From: G963665925 sp963676345
Lineage (GTDB): Bacteria > Bacillota > Clostridia > Peptostreptococcales > Acidaminobacteraceae
Reading direction: 5' to 3'
Assembly (NCBI GenBank): GCA_963676345.2
Contig: CAXXTS010000001.1
Span: 682,001 to 746,000, forward strand
DNA length: 64,000 bases
The position numbers and the translations under genes were made by a program. A model generated the notes under the pieces. That model was given only the letters and a program-made list of their open reading frames with translations, was not told the origin of the DNA and did not search any database. Positions 50,241 to 58,448 of the stretch are shown here, in pieces (positions within the stretch are counted from its first letter, which is position 1; each line of letters opens with the position of its first letter).

Positions 50241-51554
50241 TTAACAGCTATACTTAAAGTCAGTTTCAGATATGGAAAGCACGTCTCCTTCCCTAAGTAC
50301 AATCGGTTGGCCAGGTATCACCTTAATATGATTCACGTAGGTTCCATTAATAGAATTCAAGTCATTAACCGCATACCCCGCTTCAATTTTAATCAGCTCG
50401 GCATGTTGTCTGCCAATGGTATCATCATCTCTAATTAAAATGTCAGCGTAATTTTTCAACCGCCCTATAACATGTCGCCTCTGTTTAAGGGGCATGATGA
50501 CCCCCTCAGAATCAATAAGCGCTTGAGAATGACCTGTTTTTTTCGCCAGAGCAGTGCGTTGAACATCTGCCCCGTGACCTTCTACTGAATTTGCCGGTAT
50601 GGCTTTCGCATAGCGTTTCTTATAACGCTTTTGCTGACTTGAGTCCGCATGCGCTTTAACATGCTCGATCTTTTTGTCATCTCCCCTTTTGGGTTGAACT
50701 GCTTTTGGTGATTGATCCGCTTTCTGTTTAATTTTAAAGCTAACATAAAACACAGTGGCTAAAAGAATAATGCCACCGCCTATTTTCGTATTCATATCCA
50801 CTGGTAAAATGAAAAGTAGACTCAACACCACTAGCACCCCTATAACACCTATACTGTTTTTCCCCCTAGACCCAAATTTTTCATTAAGCCCAATTTGCTT
50901 CTTAAATCCAGGGACTTTCTTAGCAGTTTGCTTTCCAGGATCGCTATTTAAATGTGATGCAGGCTTTTCTTTGACAGCCTCTTGATCTATTTCTCGCTTG
51001 ATTTCCCAACTGGTTTCATAGGATTCTTCTAATTGGGGCTCACAATGACCCTGGTTTTCAAGTATGTACTGAAGTCCTCTCAGATGCCATCCGGGTTCCT
51101 TTAAATAGCTCAATATGCTTGAGACAAATTCAGAATTTGGTTTTATGAGCCTTGCGCGTTCATAGATTATTTCTCGTATTAAACTCTGAATAGCTTCATT
51201 TTCATTTGAAGACGATCCCGACCCATAAACATAGGCGCAGGACTTTGTATCATAATTATAGAAAATTCTATCAGCGCTATACTCAATATACCTACCGTCA
51301 ATATAGAACCGTTCAGTGTCTTGAAGAGGTTGAACCAAACCAACTAAAAGCTCAGAAAATTGCTGATCACTCAGTGCGTTGCGTTCAAGATAGTCAGCCA
51401 ATGTTATACAGCCACTTCCCTTGCCCTGTACAAAGTGCAGTTCCCCCTCCAGACATCTTTCCACTTGCATAAACCCGCAAGGGGCATGAAAACCAATCAT
51501 GCGAATGCCCATATCAATGTCTGGTACTTGTGTTGTGATCTCATACTTAAACAT
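50241..51554 (-). CDS. FHA-domain membrane protein at the end of the Tad cluster
   Basis: 437 residues. The N-terminal 165 residues match the DUF6382-type domain found with FHA proteins in Clostridia (MFKYEITTQVPDIDMGIRMIGF, YIDGRYIEYSADRIFYNYDTKSCAYVYGS). Charged linkers surround one or two membrane helices near 235-275, and the C-terminal 80 residues form a forkhead-associated domain (VIGRLKNYADILIRDDDTIGRQHAELI, YAVNDLNSINGTYVN). FHA domains bind phosphothreonine; position 'IGRQH' has Gly where Ser is usual. It follows the Flp pilin gene by 32 bases. In related clusters such proteins accompany Tad pilus genes; a regulatory role is inferred. Confidence 0.8.
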   Translation of the reverse strand: MFKYEITTQVPDIDMGIRMIGFHAPCGFMQVERCLEGELHFVQGKGSGCITLADYLERNALSDQQFSELLVGLVQPLQDTERFYIDGRYIEYSADRIFYNYDTKSCAYVYGSGSSSNENEAIQSLIREIIYERARLIKPNSEFVSSILSYLKEPGWHLRGLQYILENQGHCEPQLEESYETSWEIKREIDQEAVKEKPASHLNSDPGKQTAKKVPGFKKQIGLNEKFGSRGKNSIGVIGVLVVLSLLFILPVDMNTKIGGGIILLATVFYVSFKIKQKADQSPKAVQPKRGDDKKIEHVKAHADSSQQKRYKKRYAKAIPANSVEGHGADVQRTALAKKTGHSQALIDSEGVIMPLKQRRHVIGRLKNYADILIRDDDTIGRQHAELIKIEAGYAVNDLNSINGTYVNHIKVIPGQPIVLREGDVLSISETDFKYSC

Positions 51555-51586
51555 TTAAGAACACCTGCCTTGATATTATGAGCCGC

Positions 51587-51769
51587 TTAACCTTCAATAT
51601 TATTCACGTCAATAGTAACATCATCAAGTTTGTTAAGTAATCCTCTAGCATATTCAGATATTTTTTGTTTAAACATAATCCCAACTCCAACCAGTACGGC
51701 AGAAATGAGTATAACCTCTACCGTTCCCATTGCATCTTCCTCATAAATAAAACGTTTTAAAGTATCCAT
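51587..51769 (-). CDS. flp: Flp-type (type IVb) pilin-like protein
   Basis: 60 residues. A short N-terminal region (MDTLKRFIYEEDAMGT) is followed by a single hydrophobic helix (VEVILISAVLVGVGIMF) and a charged tail. The pattern Gly-x-x-Glu before the helix (AMGTVEVI) is the prepilin cleavage type. GGAGG lies four bases before the ATG. It sits just downstream of tadA-tadB-tadC and is the likely pilus subunit. No prepilin peptidase gene is in the window. Confidence 0.8.
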   Translation of the reverse strand: MDTLKRFIYEEDAMGTVEVILISAVLVGVGIMFKQKISEYARGLLNKLDDVTIDVNNIEG

Positions 51770-51878
51770 ATGTCCTCCTTATTTCTTTTAAAATAGACTT
51801 ACAACTTTCTAATTCAAATGATTAGCAAACCATTCCTAACTGAATTCAGTCAACCATAGGCTATCTCATCATTCACTT

Positions 51879-52619
51879 TTATAGAAACTGCATGACCATT
51901 ACTGAAAACAACATGACCATAATACCTGAGAACATGATCATGCTGGGAAAAACCAGCACAGTTTCAAGCTCACGGGCCTTAAGTTGAGCATCTGCACGTC
52001 TTTTTTGCCATGCAGATTCAGTAATTCGCATCAGTTCTTCACCGCTACCAACCCCATACCGCTCAATTTGAACCATAAGTGATGCAAACTCATTTACAAG
52101 CGGATGATTGAGTTCTGTTATCATATCTCGAAACACCGCATTGGTATCTCGGTGCATTGCCATTTGATTCGCGCCCCGAACCAAGACTGATTTAATCAGA
52201 CTTGCCTCAGCACTTTCTGCACAAAGACAAAATGCACGGCGTACACTTACACCTACTTCAATGAGTAGGGCACAGTTTGAAGCAAATTTAGAAAAATAAC
52301 GACCAACATCTCTTAAATTGGTCTTTTGCATTTTTTTCATTTCCTGAAACTGAATATATACAGCAAGCGGCATTACTATAAGCATGTAAGTAATCCAAGC
52401 ATACAGTTTTGCCTCCTCCTGTACTAATACCAATATCCCTACTAGTGTTAGAATACAGTAGATTGTAAGTACTTTTAGCACAGCATACGCAAAGGGAAAG
52501 CTTGTCTTTTGTCTGTAAACCGATTTTGAAACTCTTTCAAAATTATGGATGGGAAAGTTTCCATATACTTTCCTATTTTTTTCTAGTAGGCCACTTAACA
52601 GTTCTAAGAATTGTTCCAC
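51879..52619 (-). CDS. tadC: Tad pilus inner-membrane platform protein TadC
   Basis: About 246 residues. A type II secretion F-domain protein: MKKMQKTNLRDVGRYFSKFASNCALLIEVGVSVRRAFCL, NAVFRDMITELNHPLVNEFASLMVQIERYGVGSGEELMRITESAWQKRRADAQLKARELETVLVFPSMIMFSGIMVMLFSVMV (shown in parts), with membrane helices at both ends. The GTG at 52619 follows GAGG by six bases and the tadB stop by one base, which is preferred to an ATG at 52664 inside tadB. With TadB it forms the assembly platform driven by TadA. Confidence 0.82.
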   Translation of the reverse strand: MEQFLELLSGLLEKNRKVYGNFPIHNFERVSKSVYRQKTSFPFAYAVLKVLTIYCILTLVGILVLVQEEAKLYAWITYMLIVMPLAVYIQFQEMKKMQKTNLRDVGRYFSKFASNCALLIEVGVSVRRAFCLCAESAEASLIKSVLVRGANQMAMHRDTNAVFRDMITELNHPLVNEFASLMVQIERYGVGSGEELMRITESAWQKRRADAQLKARELETVLVFPSMIMFSGIMVMLFSVMVMQFL

Positions 52620-52620
52620 T

Positions 52621-53370
52621 TCAAACCTCAATTCTTGCAAGTTTTGTTCCGAGCATTTTCCCAAACAACATAATAATCAGCACACCTGTCATAACAGCCC
52701 TCCCTGTAAGTGTTAAATACAAAACCCGAAACATTTCAGGCATGGTCTGGTTTAATAAAAGGATCATTGCATAACCAAGATAAAAGAGAATTTTCTGCTC
52801 AAAGAGTTTAGAAGCTGTTAACTGATAAATTTCCTGTTCTGTTTCAAGTCTTTCAGTAATACTCCGGGCAAGTTTAGATATTTGTACAGATATCTCACCG
52901 CCATAGCTGGTCAGCACTCCAAGAACACTTGACATCTCGACAATTTCATTGATGGATTCACGCTCCCCAAGTTCCTTTAGAGCCCCTACAGGCGACTGCT
53001 CAAGCTCTATTCTTGTATTGATGAGCACTAGCTCCTGCCTTATCCATGCCGATTCATCGGAGTACATCATTTCAATTTCTTTTTTTGCCTGCGAGAAACT
53101 TTGGGTTAATGAAAGTCCCGAGGCACTTAATCTTCTTAAAATTTGAAGCAAATCGATAAAGGCTCTTGTTTTAAACTGCCTGTCATTGTCTATCTTCGTC
53201 TGAATTTTTCTTTTTATAGTAAAAGAAGACATAAGAAACACAAGCAAGGCTGCGATAAAACTCCTATAGAACAACCAACCTGTCACAAGTGAAAATATAC
53301 TATTTTCAAGTAGAACCCGTTTGAAATACGGCGTACGCAGTACAGCTAAACATTTGTCTCGAATTTCCAT
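52621..53370 (-). CDS. tadB: Tad pilus inner-membrane platform protein TadB
   Basis: 249 residues. Membrane helices near residues 25-50 and at the C-terminus (about 195-245) flank a cytoplasmic F-domain: RAFIDLLQILRRLSASGLSLTQSFSQAKKEIE, SAWIRQELVLINTRIELEQSPVGALKELGERESINEIVEMSSVLGVLTSYGGEI. It overlaps the end of tadA by 25 bases and abuts tadC, so the three are translationally coupled. Confidence 0.85.
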   Translation of the reverse strand: MEIRDKCLAVLRTPYFKRVLLENSIFSLVTGWLFYRSFIAALLVFLMSSFTIKRKIQTKIDNDRQFKTRAFIDLLQILRRLSASGLSLTQSFSQAKKEIEMMYSDESAWIRQELVLINTRIELEQSPVGALKELGERESINEIVEMSSVLGVLTSYGGEISVQISKLARSITERLETEQEIYQLTASKLFEQKILFYLGYAMILLLNQTMPEMFRVLYLTLTGRAVMTGVLIIMLFGKMLGTKLARIEV

Positions 53371-54527
53371 GTGTCGCTCACCTCGTTCACCTTCATAAAC
53401 CCATTGTTTTTTGAGTATCTATATAGAAGACGTGTAGAAATACGTCCCTCTTTCAGACTATCAATTTCTTCTATTGATTCAATCCTGCGCACACCGTCTT
53501 TATAGCGTCTTAAAAAAACAACTAAGTCAAGCCCACTGGCAATCTGGCTCCTTATAGAATGCACAGGTATATCCGCTTCTCCAGCGAGAATCATCGTTTC
53601 TAAACGTATTAGCATGTCTTTACCTGAATTACTATGTCCGGTTGTGATAGAACCTTCGTGTCCAGTATTCATAGCCTGAAGCATATCAAGGGTTTCTGCC
53701 CCCCTGACTTCACCTACAATAATTCTATCGGGTCGCATTCTTAGCGAAGCCTTAATTAAATCCTTAATGGTCACATTAAGCGCTATTTCTTTTTGATTCT
53801 GGCGTGCCTCCATTCGAATCAGATTCTTAATACTCTTGAGTTTAAGCTCCGCACTGTCTTCAATCGTTACGACACGTTCATCTTCTGGTATGGCGTCGCT
53901 CAGAATATTGAGCAGTGTTGTTTTTCCACATCCCGTTCCGCCGCATATCAGGATGTTAAACCGCGCTTTAACTACACGTTCAAGAAAGCGGGCCATTTCA
54001 TCATTTAAGGCCCCACCCTGTACTAAATCTGTCATGCTCAGTTTACTTTTGCTGAATTTCCTTATTGTTACAGCTGCACCATCTAAGGCAATTGGCGGCA
54101 TGACAACATTTACTCTGGAACCGTCACTCAGTCTTGCATCTGCAATGGGAGAGGCTCGATTTACCTGTCTGTTTACTTCTGAAACAATTTGCTGAACCAC
54201 CGTTTCAAGGCGTTCTGAAGATTCAAACTTTACATCAGATGCCATGAGTTTTCCTGCACGTTCTATGAAAATACACTCTGGGCCATTAATCATGATTTCG
54301 GTAATGGTTTCATCATCAAGAAGTGGCTGAAGAACGTCATATCTCCTGAGGCGATTAAAAAGGTATTGCACGCTGTCCTTTTTTTCATTTATTGTGAGTC
54401 CATCGCTGCTTTTTGCCTCCAGAACCACTGATTCTATCTCTTTTTTTACAGTCAAGTCGCTGAGCTCCTCAAGATCTACCAGTCGACTTCTCACTTCACT
54501 TAAAAGTGCTTGCACGTCTGCCTTCAT
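53346..54527 (-). CDS. tadA: Tad pilus assembly ATPase TadA/CpaF
   Basis: 393 residues. The secretion ATPase that powers pilus assembly. It shows the CpaF N-domain (YDVLQPLLDDETITEIMINGPECIFIERAG), VNRASPIADARLSDGSRVNVVMPP, Walker A GGTGCGKTTLLN, Asp box VTIEDSAELKL, Walker B RPDRIIVGEVRGAETLDMLQAMNTGHEGSITTGHSNS. All catalytic motifs are intact. The ATG has GAGGAGGGG upstream and overlaps the preceding gene by four bases. Confidence 0.95.
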   Translation of the reverse strand: MKADVQALLSEVRSRLVDLEELSDLTVKKEIESVVLEAKSSDGLTINEKKDSVQYLFNRLRRYDVLQPLLDDETITEIMINGPECIFIERAGKLMASDVKFESSERLETVVQQIVSEVNRQVNRASPIADARLSDGSRVNVVMPPIALDGAAVTIRKFSKSKLSMTDLVQGGALNDEMARFLERVVKARFNILICGGTGCGKTTLLNILSDAIPEDERVVTIEDSAELKLKSIKNLIRMEARQNQKEIALNVTIKDLIKASLRMRPDRIIVGEVRGAETLDMLQAMNTGHEGSITTGHSNSGKDMLIRLETMILAGEADIPVHSIRSQIASGLDLVVFLRRYKDGVRRIESIEEIDSLKEGRISTRLLYRYSKNNGFMKVNEVSDTWKFETNV

Positions 54528-55585
54528 ATGCCCCTCCTCATAGCTGATGCCTCATTGAGTCGCCATAGGATATGGTCTATATCGCCCTCGTATGATCCTT
54601 CAGGGTGTAACCGTTCAGATTTTATATAATGGGTTTTCAAATCAAGACGTCGAGAGGCTGAAGACATATATACGGCGTAATAGGCATCACTTTCCATCAT
54701 TTTTTCTTGTCCAAACCACACAACTTGATCTGCACAATCATAAATCGTAACGAGACCTTGTGTATATGTATGACCCATCATCCAAACAACCGCATCATAA
54801 CGCACCTGTGCGTCAAAATATTTGAGTAAGGCATCAATCATCTGCGCCGTCCATTGACTCATGTCAAAGGGCACTTTGCTCACTATGCAATCAATACCCA
54901 TGGTAGATTTTTGCGTGCATCTATCCATGGATTCTTTTAAGGCACTGCTGCCTTCAAGCGCATAGTATGCCAAACTCCCTATCGGATCACGCAGTGACTT
55001 AACTCCCATCCTATCCAGAGTGGCTAGTGTATCGAAACTAATTAACAGGACCGACTTGCCTTGTTTTATAAGATTCCTACATAGTGTTAAGGCAAAACTG
55101 CTTGTACGTTCTGTAGAAAAGGAAGCCCCTATTGCAATATGCATGGTGGCATTCGCACGTCCTGTTCCAGTTAAACACCTCTGTATGTATTTAACCAGTT
55201 CATCCGCCGGGGTGATTTTGGAAATTCTATGCCCCCTCTCTTCAACCGCACTCGCCTGATTCTGAACTGTATAGTCCATTAAGTGACTCTTGTTTTCCAA
55301 TGCATCCGTTAACAAAATGCACTTTTGCGCTTCATAAGTGTAATTATTAATAATTGAAGCATATTGTGAATCCAGTAAAATCAAGTCATAAGTGCTCAAG
55401 TTCATGGAAGTAGAAACTTTTTCAGGACTCGCTTCGTTTATAGAAGCATTATATGTAAACTTGCTTTCATTTGAGCATATCCAGGCCAAATCTATAGATA
55501 AACTGCCGGACTCAGTACCTTCTAGATACTTGCTCAGCCCTTTAAAAAAGCCACTATCTTCACCAAAGTAAGCGATTTTTATCAT
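54524..55585 (-). CDS. TadZ/CpaE-like localisation protein with degenerate P-loop
   Basis: 353 residues at the head of the tad operon. The N-terminal 130 residues resemble a receiver-like (atypical REC) domain (MIKIAYFGEDSGFFKGLSKYLE, YDLILLDSQY); the rest has the order of a MinD/ParA-like domain. The expected deviant Walker A (GGxGKT) is replaced by GASFSTERTSS, and the switch motifs are not visible, so ATP binding is doubtful. TadZ proteins place the Tad machine at the cell pole. It is coupled to tadA by a four-base overlap. Position is the main evidence. Confidence 0.65.
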   Translation of the reverse strand: MIKIAYFGEDSGFFKGLSKYLEGTESGSLSIDLAWICSNESKFTYNASINEASPEKVSTSMNLSTYDLILLDSQYASIINNYTYEAQKCILLTDALENKSHLMDYTVQNQASAVEERGHRISKITPADELVKYIQRCLTGTGRANATMHIAIGASFSTERTSSFALTLCRNLIKQGKSVLLISFDTLATLDRMGVKSLRDPIGSLAYYALEGSSALKESMDRCTQKSTMGIDCIVSKVPFDMSQWTAQMIDALLKYFDAQVRYDAVVWMMGHTYTQGLVTIYDCADQVVWFGQEKMMESDAYYAVYMSSASRRLDLKTHYIKSERLHPEGSYEGDIDHILWRLNEASAMRRGI

Positions 55586-55619
55586 AAGACACCTTCTTTT
55601 TCCATTTTATTACATTTAG

Positions 55620-55648
55620 AACATATCACATATACCATATTTTGTAAA
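55620..55648 (-). promoter_or_regulatory. Promoter of the tad operon
   Basis: TTTACA (55643-55648), 17-base spacer, TATGTT (55620-55625) on the minus strand, about 35 bases before the first gene. Confidence 0.5.
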
Positions 55649-55778
55649 TATGCATATTCTTTTTTACGATCTAATTCATTTTCATGTACAAAACGTATTG
55701 ATTTAACATTGAATTGCATATATAATTAATGTGATTTCTGGAAACAGAATCATCAGTTCTTACGTAAGGGTTCACACA

Positions 55779-55816
55779 ACAAAAAGACATCTGTGTACGC
55801 ACAGGTGTCTTTTTGT
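55779..55816. terminator. Terminator after the selenoprotein gene
   Basis: A 17-bp stem with one G-T pair (ACAAAAAGACATCTGTG / CACAGGTGTCTTTTTGT, 4-base loop), with a T-run on both strands, 16 bases past the stop codon at 55832. Confidence 0.88.
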
Positions 55817-55831
55817 GTCCAAAACGCTATT

Positions 55832-56119
55832 TTACTTAACGCCCAAAACGCGAATTTCACGATCCGCTAAATCAGATGGATACGGATTCATCTCTAGAAT
55901 GAGCTCACCATCATGTTCAATGTGCTGATCTAAATAGATTGTCCATCCATCCTGAGTATATTCATCATAGCCTACCAGGCTATTGGGTGGCCAGAGCTGG
56001 ACAATGACCTCCCTTATTGTCCCTCAACAACTGGTTAGTGGCGCGCGTTTGATTGTAATCGACTCTGCGTTACGACGCTTTAGGAACTGGAGTACATCAG
56101 GTCTTATACTAATTTTCAA
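55832..56119 (-). CDS. Probable selenoprotein (in-frame TGA as selenocysteine), CC/Se-motif type
   Basis: A 96-codon frame on the minus strand has one internal TGA (56024-56026, codon 32) and otherwise reads through to TAA. It starts at TTG with AAGGAGGTGACC just upstream, one of the best ribosome sites in the window. The product, with U for TGA, begins MKISIRPDVLQFLKRRNAES, has the motif LTSCUGTIREV, and continues with WTIYLDQHIEHDGELILEMN and a conserved-looking end REIRVLGVK. A Cys-Sec pair in a 95-residue protein of this shape resembles the small HesB-like or CC/Se-motif selenoproteins of Clostridia. A hairpin follows the TGA at once. Own terminator on each side. Selenocysteine machinery genes are not in the window. 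Function unknown, probably redox. Alternative: a nonsense-mutated pseudogene. Confidence 0.78.
55999..56026 (-). promoter_or_regulatory. SECIS-like hairpin after the in-frame TGA
   Basis: Directly after the TGA (one base later) GGACAAT (56016-56022 complement) pairs perfectly with ATTGTCC (55999-56005 complement), giving a 7-bp stem with a 10-base loop AAGGGAGGTC. Bacterial SECIS elements lie just 3' of the UGA and have a G near the loop start; the loop here also contains GGTC as in the E. coli fdhF element. Confidence 0.65.
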
Positions 56120-56226
56120 AAGGTCACCTCCTTATCTATTCTTACCCCAGTCTTTGTATATGCTTTCATAAAACCCTTTGTTTCAATTTAACAAATCAGT
56201 GTAAGAAATCGACTTAAGAAATCGAC

Positions 56227-56282
56227 AAAAAAGACTGCCTAAAATGACTCATGGCTTAAGTCACTTTAAACAGCCTCTTTTA
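56227..56282 (-). terminator. Terminator of the oxaloacetate decarboxylase gene
   Basis: Imperfect stem with blocks TGACT / AGTCA, TAAA / TTTA and CTG / CAG, followed on the minus strand by TTTTTTGTCG. A second small hairpin with a T-tract on plus (AGCGATA / TATCGCT, 56292-56312) lies nearer the gene. Confidence 0.6.
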
Positions 56283-56338
56283 AAGGTGGTTAGCGATAGT
56301 AGCATTATCGCTTTTTATTGAAGAACGCAAGTGCGTAC

Positions 56339-57736
56339 TTAAACTGGATAAGTTTTTTGCTCTTTATCTACCATCTCACTGTCAATCTTGTACTTCTGTG
56401 CTTGACGATATTTAAAGTACTCCTCAGCTGGTTGTGGGAACAGTGCATAAGATAATACATCTTCGTCTGTCTCAAAGTACTCAGCCATTTTTCGTTTCTC
56501 TGTCTCTAACATTGGTTCAAGCTTATCAGCTGGACGGCATGTAATAACTTCTTGATCCCCAATAATTTGTTTAATGAAGTCTTCCTTCATCGGTATAGTC
56601 GGGCGACCGTACATACCTTTAACGTAAGCTTTAACTTCGTTTGGAACCATTTTATAGCGTTCGCCTGTGATTACGTTCAGAACAGCCTGTGTTCCAACAA
56701 TCTGGCTAGTTGGTGTTACCAGTGGTGGGTAGCCTAGGTCTTCACGAACTCTTGGAACCTCTTTAAGTACCTCATCAAATTTGTCCATCGCATTTTGCAT
56801 AGTCAGCTGAGAAACTAAATTTGACAGCATACCACCAGGAACCTGATAAATCAGTGTATTGATATCTACACCAAGAACTTTTGGATTAAGCAGACCTGAG
56901 TCAATAGATTCTTGTCTGATTGGTGCAAAGTATTCAGCAACTTCATTAAGAACACTCATGTTAAGATTTGTTTCGTATTCCGTTCCCTGAAGCGTTGATA
57001 CAAGTGATTCAGTTGGAGGCTGTGATGTCCCCATCGAAAATGGTGAAATTGCCGTATCGACTATGTCTACTCCTGCTTCAATCGCCTTCATGTATGTCAT
57101 ACTTGCAAGACCACTTGTACAGTGTGAATGCATTTCTATTGGAACATTTACAGCTTTTTTCAGTGCTGTAACCAGCTCGTAAGCCGAGTAAGGCTTAAGC
57201 AGACCAGACATATCCTTGATACAGATTGAATCTGCACCCATTGACTCCATGTCCTTTGCAAGCTTTACATAAGTATCCACTGTATGAACCGGTGAAATTG
57301 TATAAGAAATCGCAGCTTGAGCGTGTGCGCCTTCTTTTTTAGTCTGATCCAGTGCTGTTTCAAGATTTCGAATATCATTTAATGCATCGAATATACGTAC
57401 TATATCAATACCATTATGCACTGCATGCTTCACAAATTCTCTCACAACATCATCCGGATAGTGTTTATAGCCTAATATATTCTGACCTCTAAGCAACATT
57501 TGCAGCTTCGTATTCTTTACATGCTTTTTAATAGTACGTAGTCTGTCCCATGGACTCTCACTTAAAAATCTTAACGATGCATCAAAAGTTGCACCACCCC
57601 AGCATTCAAGCGCATGATAACCTGCGTTATCCAACTTTTCAAGTACTGGTACCATTTGATCTGTTGTCAGTCTTGTAGCAATTAAAGACTGGTGTGCGTC
57701 ACGTAAAATAGTTTCCGTAATTTTAACCTTTGACAT
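56339..57736 (-). CDS. oadA: Oxaloacetate decarboxylase alpha subunit (carboxyltransferase), no biotin domain
   Basis: 465 residues. The carboxyltransferase moves CO2 between oxaloacetate and biotin. HMGL-like and PYC/OADA domains are seen: ITETILRDAHQSLIATRL, ALECWGGATFDASLRFLSESPWDRLR, LQMLLRGQNILGYKHYPDD, the biotin-site lysine in SICIKDMSGLLKP, the metal ligands in VPIEMHSHCTSGLASM and DTAISPFSMGTSQPPTES. The protein stops before the C-terminal biotinyl (MKM) domain present in longer relatives, so a separate biotin carrier is needed. No beta or gamma subunit gene adjoins. GGGGAGG precedes the ATG. It could equally be the B subunit of a split pyruvate carboxylase. Confidence 0.9.
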   Translation of the reverse strand: MSKVKITETILRDAHQSLIATRLTTDQMVPVLEKLDNAGYHALECWGGATFDASLRFLSESPWDRLRTIKKHVKNTKLQMLLRGQNILGYKHYPDDVVREFVKHAVHNGIDIVRIFDALNDIRNLETALDQTKKEGAHAQAAISYTISPVHTVDTYVKLAKDMESMGADSICIKDMSGLLKPYSAYELVTALKKAVNVPIEMHSHCTSGLASMTYMKAIEAGVDIVDTAISPFSMGTSQPPTESLVSTLQGTEYETNLNMSVLNEVAEYFAPIRQESIDSGLLNPKVLGVDINTLIYQVPGGMLSNLVSQLTMQNAMDKFDEVLKEVPRVREDLGYPPLVTPTSQIVGTQAVLNVITGERYKMVPNEVKAYVKGMYGRPTIPMKEDFIKQIIGDQEVITCRPADKLEPMLETEKRKMAEYFETDEDVLSYALFPQPAEEYFKYRQAQKYKIDSEMVDKEQKTYPV

Positions 57737-57895
57737 GGTTACGCCTCCCCGTGCGAATTTTAACTTCTTAGTTTATGTGATTATTATACATCTGTAATTT
57801 TCAAGTGTACAGGTAGATAGAAAAGTGATATCATATCAGTAGTTAATTATATAAGTAATTTTGATTTTTACCCTTTATATTATTAGGAGGCCACT

Positions 57896-58327
57896 ATGGA
57901 CATTACTGATGTAAAAATTCTCGAGATATTACAAAAAGATGGACGTATCTCTATGAAAGAGCTCGGAAAGCGCGTTTCGCTTACTTCTCCAGCTGTTTCT
58001 GAGCGTGTTAAGCGCCTAGAGGAAAGTGAAGTTATTAGAGGATACAAGGCAGTAATTAATCCTGTAAAGCTTGGACTTAACGTGAGTGTTATCATTCATG
58101 TAGGACTTAGAGTCTCAGCGCACAAAACATTTTTAAAATTTGTAACAGAGCATCCTTCAATTGTAGAATGCCATCATGTAACAGGAAACGACTGCATGAC
58201 AGTAAAGGCTATGCTTGCAAATACAACCGAGCTCGAGAAACTCCTTGACGAAATACAAGCCATTGGAAGCACACGTACTGAAATTATTCTTTCAACACCA
58301 CTTGAAAACAAGCCAGTACTGCCTTAA
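57896..58327 (+). CDS. Lrp/AsnC-family regulator
   Basis: 143 residues. The N-terminal HTH (MDITDVKILEILQKDGRISMKELGKRVSLTSPAVSERVKRLEESEVI) and the C-terminal ligand-binding RAM domain (VIIHVGLRVSAHKTFLKFVTEHPSIVECHHVTGNDCMTVKAM) are complete. Such proteins sense amino acids and control amino-acid metabolism. TTAGGAGG lies six bases before the ATG. It is divergent from oadA, so that gene is a possible target. No convincing terminator follows. Confidence 0.94.
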   Translation: MDITDVKILEILQKDGRISMKELGKRVSLTSPAVSERVKRLEESEVIRGYKAVINPVKLGLNVSVIIHVGLRVSAHKTFLKFVTEHPSIVECHHVTGNDCMTVKAMLANTTELEKLLDEIQAIGSTRTEIILSTPLENKPVLP

Positions 58328-58448
58328 ATTAATGCTATTAAATGAAAGAAGACGAACGATTGTTTCGTTTGATAATGGAACGGGTATTTTTTAAACAATA
58401 TTTTATACTTGTTAAATACGTGTTCTTTTCAGTGCGGGAGTGAGGATT

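Noticed and set aside
55731..56171. Short plus-strand frames opposite the selenoprotein gene
   Set aside because: No ribosome sites and no protein-like pattern; they are shadows of the minus-strand frame and its terminator.
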